64,000 nt of DNA from Combretum micranthum (lineage: Eukaryota; Streptophyta; Magnoliopsida; Myrtales; Combretaceae), in the NCBI GenBank assembly GCA_024138025.1, contig JAMXBD010000206.1, positions 1,302,001 through 1,366,000 on the forward strand. The letters are read 5' to 3'. The notes beneath the pieces are model-generated. The model had not been told where the DNA came from, ran no database searches, and worked only from the letters and a program-made list of their open reading frames with translations. The stretch's first letter is position 1. Each line of letters begins with the position of its first letter. Both the position numbers and the translations under genes were made by a program. Positions 1-12,407 of the stretch are shown here, in pieces.

Positions 1-699
1 CCAAATACGCAGTGACTTGTGTGTTGCGTGCTAGGGTAGGTATTTAAATGAATTAGTACTTTAAAACGGCTTTAATAATTGCTTGTTACTTGTGCATGGC
101 CGTTTTTGAGACCCCGTTTGAGGGGCGACAACTTTGCTAGATGATGTCAGGACGGTAATTAGACGCTTAGGCTATCATAGGTGGCTCTGCAGGTAGCTGA
201 AGGGCGAAAACAGTAGTGAAATAACGTTTACCTAGATCAAAGAGAAGTAGTATAGTAGTTCATATTTATGAGACCGGTTGAGATATACTATATTATGGAC
301 CGTGATGGATAGAGATGTGTAACGACTGTGACCCCTAGATAAGGTTATTACTTGCAGAGGTAAGAGATTTAAGTATTCGAGCTGCCTTTATCAAACCCTT
401 GAGCAGTTACTTCTACTTGGGACCCTCAGGTTCCCAACGTATTGTTAGAGCATGAGTTTCCCACTGTTGTTTAGCTACACTTTAATTTGAAGATAAAAAC
501 TATTTGATTGTTGCATTGCATTTAGAACAAGTGTGTATACCCACCTCATGTGTGCTTGTGTTGCTATCATACTAGGCTTCGGCTCATTCCTCTCTTTTTA
601 TAATGTTGATGATTATGATGATGATACTTATGATTACATGGGATATGGCACGAACTTCGAGGAGTTTTTTTAAAAAATGGAGTGATTAGGGTTCGTTAG
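1..699. other. Intergenic, no gene seen; possible LTR-type debris
   Basis: There is no open frame of note on either strand. Base composition is mixed, with GC-richer patches around 100-250 and 400-580. Such patches are typical of decayed LTR or untranslated retroelement sequence, but no paired copy was found in the window. I cannot assign it to a family. Confidence 0.3.
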
Positions 700-2110
700 A
701 TTATTATCATCATTGTAAGCCCCTAGATTTTTCGATAATATAAGTAAACCTAAGAACCGGAAGTCAAACAAGAACCCTAAAGTTAACCTAGTTTTATGTT
801 TAATCTAGTGAATCTAGATCCGACAATCCCGTGTTCTTAAAACTAAAAACGAAATTAAGATAATTTTGGAATATGGTTCGTAATAATATAGGAAAGCTTC
901 AAAATATCAGATTCATAATTTTCTAGTGTCTTTCGGATCCGAACGGAATCAGTTTTCAAATACCATGCCCTGGTGCACCGGATAGTGAAAATATTCCGAC
1001 AACACCAATAGACTCGTAAAAATATAAGGTTTTCAAAAATATCAGTTTTAGAATTTTTTGGTAACTAAAAATATCATATATAAGCCGTTTACGCGTATTT
1101 TCTTTACTGCTGGTATTTTAATTGTTTAGTCTACTATTCATTACTATTTATCTATCTCTACTTTTTTTTACAATCTATTCTTACGCACTACCATACCTAT
1201 ACCTTACAATTTACCTTTCCCATACAACTTTAATCACATCACACTTTACATTACTTCTTTTATTACAAAACAAACAAAATAAATCATTTCTTCCCCCTCT
1301 ACATGCAAGATCTGGCGCCTCCCCTCTCTCTTCAATCAATTTATTTTTTTTTCATTTTATTTAATTACATCTAATTTCACTCCAAAATTCTATAAATACC
1401 CCTTCCTCCTTCATTCTTTCATACAATTCATTTCCTACAAAAAACTCCAAAATCACTCCATAAAATCCCTCTCTCAAAATCTCTCTCGAGTTTTCTCTTT
1501 TATCCATAAAATCAATTCTCACATATTACTACAAACCATTCCATTCTTCTTCAACAAACACATAAACCTTAGGTAAAAATTTATCTTATTCACTCATCAT
1601 GTTCATTTAACTTAACATGAGCTTAGTGTATGTTTCCTAAAGAAGCAACAATATGTTCATGTTTTGTTTTTGTTCATGTCTTCTATTATATTGTTATTAT
1701 GTTGTTATTGTTATTGTTATTATTATTTGTTCTAATCTAACTTCTATATAGTATTATGTATATATATTTCTTTAGAGTATATAAGCTCATTTGTTATTTA
1801 TTTACTTCTAAGTTATGCAATTTATTTATTTCATGCTATTATTAAGACTAGTCTTTCTAATCTTAGACTTGTCCATATCAAGTCAAAACAATTTTCTTTC
1901 TTTTCTTTTCCTTTCTTTTTGAGACTAGTCTATTTTAGTCCCAGGATACCTTGATGAAACTAAGGTTCTCAATACTTGACTTTACTTTTATGCTCTTATT
2001 ACATTTATCTTATTATGTTGTTTTTATTATATTTCTTATAGTTACATATTCTCATTCATGCATGAACATGTTGTTATTGTCTCAACCATAATGAAAATGA
2101 GTTTTCTTAA
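700..2110 (+). mobile_element. Decayed LTR-like repeat, copy A
   Basis: This segment shares a series of landmarks, in the same order, with the sequence at 15393-16990. They are a pyrimidine-rich stretch with repeated tactattcatta-type words (about 1130), a TATA-like tataaatacccc (about 1391), an aggtaaa word (about 1572), ttctttagagtat (about 1769), and a block of actagtc/gacttgtccata words (about 1850-1930). The TATA-like box followed by a pyrimidine-rich leader suggests an LTR promoter region. No coding sequence remains. It could be an LTR of an element whose other copy was split by the Gypsy insertion at 8336-15392. The family is unassigned. Confidence 0.45.
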
Positions 2111-3140
2111 GTAATAAAAATAAGAACTCTCTTTAAAAATAAATTTTTTCACATAAGAAATTATTTTTCCATAAAAACTTAAAGTTTTATCTTAACAAAT
2201 ATTTTCTAAAGTTAGATAAGTTTAGCTCAAGTTTTAGTAATAATACTATATGGGATTTTATCAATGAATACATAAAATAAGTTATCACAAACTCTTTTTT
2301 CAAACCAATGAAATAAGAAAGATTCTTTAAACTTAATTCTTTGTTTAATCAAAAGTTTTCTTAAACTCATATGTAAAGTTTTCATCAACATACTAAGATT
2401 TGGATGAGTTTTACAAAATTATCAAAGAATAATCTTTCTAAGGATGAGCTTTATTGAGGAAATAAAAATAATAAATAACTTATAAGATCATTGATATTAT
2501 TTAAAGTGGATCAAACTTTAGAAAAACTTTAAACACATAACCAATAAATATTTAGAAAACTACTTTTTTCAACCACTAGAAATAAAGTTTTAGGAATCAT
2601 AAAAGACTAAATTACTTTTTGAAATTTTAATTGTTCTCAAAATTAAGAAATGGAGTTAAAAGAAAGAAATACTTACTAATAAATTTTCCAAACAAAACTA
2701 AAAAGGAATTTTTCAAATCTTAGCTTTTCTCTTTTAAGACACATTGTTTTGTAAAATCATTTGAGACAACACCACTAAATTCATGCATATAGTTTGAGTC
2801 TATATATATATATATATATATATATTCAAAGGAGTTTTCAACATGCAAAATATCTATATTTTTGGTACAAAGATTTTTTGATGAAATAAAGTTGGAAAAC
2901 TTGAGTTTTGAAATCTTAATTTTCGTATCAATTCTGTACGTCACTATTTCGAAACCCAAATGACTTCTTTTGATAAAAATAATCTTCGAAATAGATAGAT
3001 CTTTTCAAGTAGGTAGAAATCGGTATACAATATGCGAAATTCAAAGTTAAAATGAGCAAGTTATGGCCATTTTAAGTTGGGATTTCCATTCATACTATTT
3101 TTGACGAATTCAATTAGATAGAATTAGAGAAATTGAGTAG
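2111..3140. other. AT-rich intergenic DNA with a (TA)n microsatellite
   Basis: No gene was found. A TA dinucleotide run of about 25 bases lies at 2801-2825. The rest is AT-rich and probably the continuation of decayed retroelement sequence. Short open frames here are random. Confidence 0.6.
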
Positions 3141-4360
3141 ATCTTGGATGAAATACTCACTTCGGGTATTTCTTTTGTTTAGTTGTTGAGGACTAAATTT
3201 CTTTCGAGGATTACTTGACTCATAGAAGATCGCTATGGATGAGTAAGTTTCCTTTACGTTTATGTATTCGCGCATGTGCTTGTAGAATAGAGCACTAGAT
3301 GTTAGGAAAAGATAAAATTGATATGCATGTGGGATATCATGGGAATTATGTATGTGATTGTTATGTGATCAATGAACGATAAGTATATCAGAACCTGTTC
3401 TATGATTGATATAATTGTTTCTATGTATGCATTGCTATGTGTGCAATTATTGCTTGATTGTTTTAAATGATTTAATATCATATTGGAAATCCCCAAGTAA
3501 TAAGTTGCTCATGCATATCACTTAGAATATGTTTTCGAAATTTTGCTACTACTCCTCAGCGTAGGACCGGAAAGGTAAGCTGCCTAGCTACATCTTGAGG
3601 ATTTAGGACATTCGGGGAATACGGCCTCAAGTTGTAGCCGAGTCGGATCGATCGCTTTTGGTAAGAAAGCCTGGAGACTAGTAGTACAGTTCGTTGGAAC
3701 CCCAAGCCATGCGCAAACTTTTAAGGAGGTCGTTTGGGGCCCAGTTCAAATCATTCCCTAGCTACCAATGGAGGGGTAAATCCATCACACATATGAAACG
3801 GATAGTCGTATGTATTGTTTGATCATATGGTTATTGCATTTCATATGCTTGATTAATAAACTTAGTTGATTGACTGTTATGAGTACTTTTGCGTAAGGAA
3901 TATCTCACTAAGCTAGTTATACTTATACCCCTATAGACTTTTGATATTGTAGGATCATTATTTTATACCCGAGACCATCTTGATCAACGGATAGGATCTT
4001 TATTTTGGGAAGCTTTTGGAGGAACTCTATTTTGAAGCCTTAGAGTAGATTTCTTTTAAAATATTCTAGTTTTAGTTATTTATCTTAGTAAGACTATGTT
4101 GTTACGGAAATTATCTAGGGAATGCCCCTTAGAAGTTGTAAGACTTTTTATTTCAATGAAATATGTTAAGTATTATTTTGCATGTTCCACTGTCAATATC
4201 TTAAAATACATTACTTCACCGCTCTCCCTTTGATGTGAATGCACGCCTTATACCGATATGGAAGCTTTCGAGTAACTGAGATAGTCATTCTTAAGTTTTA
4301 ATATTGCGTATGGCGGGCTGTCACGTTTAGGGTACCCGTTGGGGCATGACAATCATTCTA
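3141..4360 (+). mobile_element. Probable LTR retroelement fragment
   Basis: This is a GC-richer block in AT-rich surroundings, with no coding capacity. It ends in a gggctgtcacg...ggcatgaca motif at about 4315-4352, which resembles the ends of many plant LTRs. A second, shorter relic with a similar ending (gcgtgacaa) lies at 4620-4697. No second LTR, primer site or target-site duplication was found, so the assignment is tentative. Confidence 0.3.
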
Positions 4361-6869
4361 TATAGAACTTTGCTATCAAACTTATGTTTTAATGAGAACT
4401 TATCTATGAGCCCATGGTTTGTATTATGAGATACTTGAAACTCTTTATTTTTTAATAACCGATGGTGTGAAACTTATATATATTAATCCACTTTCCTGAG
4501 TATCCTATTTGGAAAATGTTTTGAGAAATTTATTCTCTACTGCAAATCTAATTGTTTCTAGAATCTAATTTAACGATTTTATAATCTAAAATTTGTTTAG
4601 CAATGATCACGATAAATTGTAGATTAGGTTAGCCTTAGAATATATGCGTTAGGTATGGCGAACTAGACACGTGTTGAACCGATTTAAGGCGTGACAAATA
4701 TATATATATAAGTTAATACTTGTTTAATTGGGAATAAGTTAAATGAATTAATAGGTTTAATAAGTAATTAGATTTAATAGGTTTTTAAATATAAAATGGA
4801 CTTAGTTAATAAATTTACACTCTACTTAATTTAATGAACTTTAATTAGCTAAAAGGAACTAGAATGATTAAATATATTCAACTTGGCTAAGTTAAATTAA
4901 TATATGCTTAATAACTTGTAAATAGCTTAGAGATAATGTAATTATAATACGTTAAGCTAGACCATGAATAATATAGGGAATCTATGTTTGAATTGGATAA
5001 AAGACATATACTCAAATTAATAAAGAGTTAAAGAGTTTATTTATATGATTAAACTCAAGAAGATAACTAGGAATAGATATATATGTTTTGGTTTATATAT
5101 GGAAATTAAAGTTTTGAAATACAATTTAGTATAACTCAAGTGTTGAATTATCAAATGATGTCTTACTTTGAATTTAGTAGTTAAACTCATGGAAACATAA
5201 TTATATATATATGTATAAGTTTCAACTCTTATAAAAGAATCAAGACTATGGAAATACAATTTAATATAATCCAAGTATTAGATGAGTAAATAATAATCTA
5301 GCTTTAAATCTAATAGTTAAATTGAAGAAACCCTCTTGAAACTATAGGCATGAATTTTGGTATACACTAGATAATAAATATGTGAAGTGTATATTAGTAT
5401 GAAACATGGAAATTATGAGTAATATAACCTTATTAACTAAAGTTTATACTTAAAATAAGATCAAGAGAAGCATGATGACAGTAAATATGTCTATGTTTCA
5501 ATCAAGTGTAAAAAAAAACTAAAAGTGAGTTTGAATATTAAAATTTAATAAAATATACATTAAGAAAGATAATGAATGATTATTATTTCATTTCATAGAA
5601 GAAATAGATCAATCTTTGAATTTTCCAAAAGATTACTAGGATTTAGATAGGATGACAGGTGAGTAACTTTGATCTTATTATATTGTTTGTACTTGTAATA
5701 TAGTTGCACATGTGCTAATATAACCAGAACTGGCTGTGCATAGAGATACCCGTTTGCTGTTTGGTGATGCTTTGATTGATAACTCATTAAAATAAAAGCG
5801 ATCACACATTGCTTATATAATTAAGTTGCTATTATTAATGAGTGTTTATTAATGAATGGTCGCTTTAATAAATAGATATAATACTATCTGGTTATTTAAT
5901 TAAACAATCATGCATTACATGATTACATATAATGCATTTCTTTTGGTGATCTCGCTATAGTAGCATTTTGGTTCTCTAGTTATGCTTGGTTTTTCTAGAT
6001 GAAATGTTCCTAGTTTTACACAAGGTTTCACTGTTCTGTTCGATTTCATAGGAACTAAGTAGGCACTTGAAGGAACGTCGCCTGTGGTGTCAACATGAAA
6101 TGCATCATACTTAGTAGAGTTTCTAAGTTCCAAGGCGAATTTGAGATGTTGAGACATTTAAGTATGTAATGATTTACAATGGATAAGTAAAACTTTTTAT
6201 CATTGGTTCTTAGTCTCTCCTGAGCGCGGTTGACTGGATCCTAAAATCTCAATGGAAGGGCATAAATCTATACTCTGTTTAGATTCTAGTTATCCAAACT
6301 TATACATGTCACATATGATTTATTATTATATTACATATGCTTGTTAACTATACTTACTTGATGATTTTTTTATGCATGGTCTGGTCTTGTTACTTCACAA
6401 AGATGCGATTTAGCTCACACCCCTTCACTTTTTGTATAGGAATAATTCGTGCTGGGAATAGGTGAGGAATGTGTGGAGAGAGTTCTTCTTTAGTGAATTC
6501 CTTGAAGATAGGAATATGAACTTAGAATGTAAACTATATGATTAGTATATAAGTCTTAGATTTTGTATTATCAAAATAAACTTAAAATATGAATTAGATT
6601 AATTATTATTTGAGACTTGGTACTATGTAGTTAATATACAATCTTACTTTTTGTAAAGGATACCAATTCTCTGCGGTTCTGGTAAACTGTGGGAAATTAG
6701 ATTTCTTTAATTATCAAAACGAATCTATACCATTGGAACTTGTAAAGAAAATAATTAGATAGTTTTGCATTCTCTGACTTGCAAAATGGTTCTCATATTA
6801 CCGGTGCGCACATGATATGATAATTTTAAGATAATTCTACGAGAGCCCTTTTTGAGTCATGACAGACGT
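4361..6869. other. AT-rich intergenic DNA, no gene seen
   Basis: No open frame with protein-like composition was found. A patch at 6180-6480 is GC-richer and resembles decayed LTR or untranslated retroelement sequence. The remainder is low-complexity AT-rich DNA. Confidence 0.5.
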
Positions 6870-7265
6870 CTTATATTAATCTTAAAACCAAATACTTTTT
6901 GCAGTTAATGTCAAGTGTTATGCTAACATCTAATAATTTCTTAAAAATTCTTGCAAAAAGAAGAGATAATAAGTAAGGATCAAAACAAAATAAAGTTTTG
7001 CCATCATTCCTTACATTTCAACACCATCTTTCCACTGAGATCTTTTTTCCCTTTGCATTCCAATAGTTTTTAAGATAATCATTTGTTTTATCTTTTAAGA
7101 CATTTATATTATATTTTTATCACTTTTATTAACATTTTCATAAGAGATTATTTTCAAACCTATAGAGTGGGTGCTTCAGTCTATTAGAAACAGTAAAGTT
7201 ATTTGATTTCATTCAATCTAACTCCTAGCAATTGATGAAATATAAAAAGAAAAATATCGTGAAAG
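6870..7265 (+). repeat. Direct repeat, copy 1 of 2
   Basis: About 400 bp is repeated in the same orientation at 7590-7998, with a period of about 720 bp. Shared words include gttatgctaacatc/acc, agaagagataataagtaagg, caacaccatctttccac and cctagcaattgatgaaat. The copies differ by scattered substitutions and short indels. No gene is seen in either copy. It may be a segmental tandem duplication or the paired ends of an unrecognised element. Confidence 0.8.
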
Positions 7266-7589
7266 CGTTTGATTTAGAAACAGTTAAGCTTTTTGATATA
7301 AATATTTTGCAAGTAATACAAACATAATATCTTAGAAATCCTAAGACCTTTCTACAAGAGTCATCTACATGATAATGATAATAGAATATTTTTTCTTGCC
7401 AAAATTTATGTTAGTATCTATGCTTTTATATTAGATATATGCCATATGGTTTTTTCCATCTTTGTTAATGTAAAATTTGAACAACTGGCATTAGGTTCTC
7501 AGCTTCTCCTACAGTAATTACCTCCAACATTTTTAATTCGAAGTTCAACCCAAAAGTTGTAATATGGAATTGTTTTGAGACCAATGTCC

Positions 7590-7998
7590 TTATAATTAAT
7601 CTTGAAACCAAATTTCTCAAACTTTATTTTTTTCCTTAAAAGTTGTAATGCCAAGTGTTATGCTAACACCTAATAATTTTTCTATAAATGCTTGCAAGAA
7701 GAAGAGATAATAAGTAAGGATCAAAACAAAATAAAGGTTTGCCATCATCACTTGCATTTCAACACCATCTTTCCACAGAGATTATTTTTCCCTTTACTTT
7801 CTAATAGTTTTTAACATAATCATTTGTTTTATCTTTAACACATTTATATTATGGATGTATTATATTTTTATCACTTTTATTAACATTTTCATAAGAGATT
7901 CAAGGTGATTCAGTTTGCTACAAAAAGTAAGTTATTTGTTTTCATTCAATCAGACTCCTAGCAATTGATGAAATATAAAAAGAAAAATATTGTGAAAT
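7590..7998 (+). repeat. Direct repeat, copy 2 of 2
   Basis: This is the second copy of the repeat at 6870-7265. It carries small insertions relative to copy 1, for example extra bases around 7850-7860. The roughly 325 bp spacer at 7266-7589 is not repeated and contains no gene. Confidence 0.8.
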
Positions 7999-8335
7999 CA
8001 TTTTTAATAGATTTTTCTATATATTTAAAGGTGAACCCTATAATTAATGTCGGAACCGAAACCCTGGAATCGATCCGAAGCAATCACAAGTCTTAGAAAC
8101 CCTAGACAATATCATATAGGTTGGATAAACCTTAACTGTCAAATGAGTAAGGCGAGAATAGAAAATCCTAAATACCAAAACCTAAGGAAACGAGTATCTT
8201 CGAAAACGAAATGAAAAGTCGATAATCTTTTGACTCAGAACAATTTATCTATTTGATCACTAATAAGCAAATCGAGGCAATATATTTAAATAATTTCTTA
8301 TAATATAGTATTAAACTATTGAGTCAAAGTTTCAT

Positions 8336-9785
8336 TGGTAGGTGTCGAATCCAACAAAAATAATAATTTATAATCAACCTGCTTTAAATATTTGTAAATA
8401 GAGTGAGCAGGATCATCTCCACAGGGACTGGTAAAATTCCCAAGTTTCTATCGAGATTAAGAAGAGAAAAATTAGGGGGTTTTGAAATCAAACAATTAAA
8501 TAAATTCTATATCTAAATACGAAAATTCTATATTAGGAAAATATCCAACCAAAGTCTTACCACAATTCAATTCTTAGGATTGATCATTGACTCAAATATT
8601 TTTATTCTTATTTTGAATAGGTTAGTTATAATTTTCAATAAGCTCTGAAAATTAATCTCTCCTTAGATATTAAATAACCAAGATAAGATCGTTGATTATT
8701 CTTAATCGAATAGACAGCCCTAAAAAGCTCTTAAGGTTTAATCTATCAATTGCATTAGAAATTAGAGAGACCTAACCCTAATCAACAATCTCATAAAGCA
8801 TGGATCATTTAGAATAGATTATATTCATCAACAACAACAAATAATCATCTATTTTATGACTATCGTGTTGTTTCATCACTTATATTAAGAGATTCATACA
8901 ATTACGGATATGAATTCCTAATTGATTGATTATTGTTTGTTATCTATACAACCGGATCCAAAGTCATACATGAATAACAAGCAACAAAAATAATTCAGAT
9001 GACATAAATACTCAAGAATAAGAACAATGAAATCAAACCACTTTGGTCTCACAATCCATCTTGAATTGAATATGTAGCAATCTTTGGCTAGATTTGGAAT
9101 TTAGCCACTCATGATCTTTAGAATTCTCTCAGGGTTTTCTTACAAAATTGTCTCTGAATATGGAATGAATGAATCCTCTTGAAAGAAACCCTAAATAATA
9201 TATAAATACAAGTTTGGAAGTTATGGAATTCGTAGGGACAAAGGCTGGATCCGTTTAGATCATGAATTGACCGGCCTAAATGCTTCATGGCTTTTCATTT
9301 ACCCAGCCGTTACAGCTTTTCATTTACCCGGCCGTTACAGCTTTTCATTTACTCAACCGTTACAACTTTTCATTTACTCAGCCGTTACAGCTTTTCATTT
9401 ACCCAGCTGTTACAAGAAGGCTGGCGAAATTCCCAGGATGGCTAGCAAGAAGCCCAGATACGCCGACGGCTTTGATCTCCTTTCGTGCGTCCAGCATAGT
9501 AATGGCCGGCGGCTTTGATAGATAAGCTGGCGGCCTTTATTGTGTGTGTGATGTCCAGAATGATAAAGGCTGACGGCCTAAGCATATGCACAGCCGGCCT
9601 TCAATGTAATTTTTCTCCTTTGATTCAATTTTGCTCCAATCTTGTATTTTTCACTTCTTTTGGCTTCAAAGACCTGATATTCATATAAATCACGATTAAG
9701 TACCAATTCCATATAATTTCTATAAAATTAATAACAAATTGATCCAAATTAAACCAGTGAATTATGAGTAATATTCATCTTAACA
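8336..9785 (-). repeat. 3' LTR of the Athila-type element
   Basis: This 1450 bp LTR aligns along its length with 13976-15392. On the minus strand it would run TG...CA. It contains five 25-bp tandem units. A minus-strand TATA-like sequence lies near 9195-9205, within atatataaataca. The copies are near-identical apart from scattered substitutions and short indels, most of which are deletions in the other LTR. Confidence 0.9.
9292..9416. repeat. Five tandem 25-bp units in the 3' LTR
   Basis: Units start at 9292, 9317, 9342, 9367 and 9392. Each has the form ttttcatttac followed by a cCagCcGttAca-type half, and variants occur at a few positions. All five have exactly 25 bases. The array spells accidental repetitive peptides in several frames, which are not genes. 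Confidence 0.95.
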
Positions 9786-9800
9786 AATTCCCCCACACTT
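9786..9800 (-). other. Polypurine tract of the Athila-type element
   Basis: The plus strand reads aattcccccacactt, so the minus strand has AAGTGTGGGGGAATT directly before the 3' LTR. This is the usual form of plus-strand primers in plant Gypsy elements and fixes the element's orientation and LTR edge. Confidence 0.85.
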
Positions 9801-11396
9801 AAACCATTGCTTGTCCTCAAGCAATACCATATAACCTAAAATGAAATCTTATCATGGAGTGTGCTTCTTTCAAAATTCAAATTCAAGCATCTCTTTTCTT
9901 TATTTTTCTTTCAAGACTTGTGATTTTCAGTGCTTACCGCTCAAACCAAACTGAGGACTTGTAATTAGAGTACTAAAATGAAAATTCAGTAGTTAATCTA
10001 AACAAAACAAACTTGAACCACATATTTAACCAAAGATCCTTCTACTCAAAGTAAATACCCAATCCAATAAGGAAAAATACCCATTTAGACTTCACTGGAC
10101 ATCTAACCGCATATACTCTTACCAACACAGAATAAAAGCATTTGATATCAGTTCTTTCCCTAGATTTTCCTCTGTTTATTATAAGTCTTATTCCGTTCGA
10201 TTGTTTCAACATTCATTTTTCATTTTTCATTCAAGCATATTTAGAGCCTTCAGAGATGAATCTCTGGACGGGTTTTAGTCCGTTTCTTTTCAGCTCTTTT
10301 TTTTCTAATTTTTCTTTCAAAGCACTTTTCACTTTTTAGCCTTTCCTCCCTTATCGTTATAGTGAGTTCATTGAGTCGGTACATCCCGGGCTCATCACCC
10401 AAGTGACCAGGTTTTAAAGGGACCCCTACGAACTCTTCCTCACTCTAACATTCAAGTTTGGATACTCATAACTCGATTGTTTGAGTTAGAGGAGTATAGG
10501 CTTATGCTTGTTTCTACTTTTTGAATGCAACAACAAATTTAAGACTTTTTTATCAAAGATCACTAAGAAAAAGACTTCCTTTATCTCTTTTACTAAGTGT
10601 TGAAAAATTCTTTAATAAGAACTTATAAAAGTATATATAATTAGCTTTCTTCCTAGAAGTAAACCTGTTTATTTTTCATAAGGACTCGACTTACTTTCAA
10701 ACTTCCAAATCTAAAGCCAAATACACAGTAAATCTGTTCCTTAAAGATTTTACTACTCAATTTTAACTAAGTATTCAAATCACAACAGTATAGGTGAGTA
10801 AAGCACTTTCACAAGTCAATTTTTCACTTTTTAGATGCTATCTTTAATTTTTCAGCACAATCTCCAGATTTCATGAAATTTTTGAAAAAATTAGGCCTTA
10901 AATGCCATATATTACTTAAGAACAAACATTCAAGAATTTAAAGTGTGGGTACACTTTCATATCCAGATGTCTTATATAAATCAAAAATCAGACATCAATC
11001 ACAAGATGAAATACTCAATTCATATTTTATCCCTCCCCCACACTTATATAAACAGTGTCCTCACTGTTTCTAAATCAGCACAAAGTAGGAAAGAAATAAA
11101 AAGAAATAGGAATAACGGTACTTCCCCGGTTTCTCTTTTGAAGCTCCTTTGAAGTTCTTTGTCCTTTAAAACTCATGAGAGAGATTTTCTTCTTCAGTTC
11201 AAGATCTAAGACCTACAAAACCAAACAAATAAAAGAAAACAAAACACACAAAAACAAAAGCATTAGTAACAAAAACCATGGGTTGCCTCCCATGAAGCGC
11301 TTCTTTATAGTCCTTAGCTGGACTATTCCAAGTCATTCTCTTATGGAGGCTCAAAGATATAGGATTCCCAATTCTCAAACATAGGATATCCTTCAG
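9801..11396 (-). other. Non-coding 3' internal region of the Athila-type element
   Basis: About 1.6 kb lies between the protease reading frame and the polypurine tract. I see no reverse transcriptase, integrase or env-like reading frame on either strand, only short random frames. In a full Athila element several kilobases of pol would be expected here. The region therefore shows a deletion derivative, or a lineage that never carried these domains. Confidence 0.75.
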
Positions 11397-12407
11397 TTAA
11401 ATTCTTCTCATGATTACCCTAGCGATCTCTCCATCTAAAGCTTTTAACAATTGATCATAGAAGATATCACTAGTGTCTTTTTTATGCTCATCCTCCTTTG
11501 AATTCAACTTATCATCTCCAATCTTCTCCATAATTTGTCCAGTGTCAACTAAATTTTCACCAAGTCCATCCACTTTTGATTCATCAACTAGGCTCTCTTC
11601 TTGCACTTCCACAACCTGATTGTCATTCTTAGAGATAGCAAAAATATTAGAAATATTTGAATTAATTTTCTTTTCACTATCTACCGAGAATCTAATGATC
11701 TCCCCATCAAATTCCATAGTCATAACCCCTTCATTAACATCAATTTTGGTTTTAGATGTTTTCATAAATGGTCTCCCAAGCAAAAGTGTAGGTGATTTTG
11801 AATACATCTCCTCACCCATATCAATTACATAAAAGTCAGCGGGAAACACTAATCCATTGACTTGTACCAAAACATCTTCCAAAATACCTGATGGATATAT
11901 ATTAGATCTATCTGCAAGTTGCAAGATTACTCTTGTTTCTTTCAAAGATCCAATATTCAACTTCTTAAATATAGATAAGGGCATGATATTAACTGAAGCT
12001 CCTAGGTCACACATACAATTTTCAATCCTAACTTGATCTATTGTACAAGGAATAGAAAACGTACCAGGGTCCTTGCACTTTGGTGGTAGCTTCTTCTGAA
12101 GAACAGCAGAAATATTCTCACCCATATAAACCATCTCATTTCCTCTAAGCTTCTTCTTGTTTGTGCAAAGATCTTTCAGAAACTTAGCATATCGAGGTAT
12201 TTTCTTAATCACATCCAATAAAGGAATATTCACCTCGACTTTCCTAAAAGTCTCCAAAATTTCCTTCTCTTCATCCAATTTCTTGGATTGATTCAACCTA
12301 GAAGGGAATGGGGGTATAGGCTTATAAATCTGTGGTGGGGGTTTTTCTACTTGTTTTCCTCCATGTGGGGGTTTCTTTTTCACTTTTCTCATTGGAGTCG
12401 GTCTCAA
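11397..12407 (-). pseudogene. Athila-type aspartic protease (truncated pol)
   Basis: This frame of about 336 codons lies downstream of gag on the minus strand. It holds a retropepsin-like domain with the active-site motif CDLGASVNIMP (about residues 132-142) and the downstream hydrophobic LLLGRPF flap/helix motif. Both are characteristic of Athila-lineage proteases. An acidic, lysine-rich tail follows, and the frame ends at a stop before any reverse transcriptase domain. It is in the same frame as the end of gag, separated from it by a single TAA stop. That stop could be a mutation or a translational recoding site. The protease would have processed Gag in virus-like particles, with polymerase supplied by a related element. 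Confidence 0.85.

Noticed and set aside
9267..9525. Repetitive open frames across the LTR array as a repeat protein gene
   Set aside because: They come from the 25-bp tandem DNA repeat in the LTR. They are open in more than one frame and lack codon bias or a start context.
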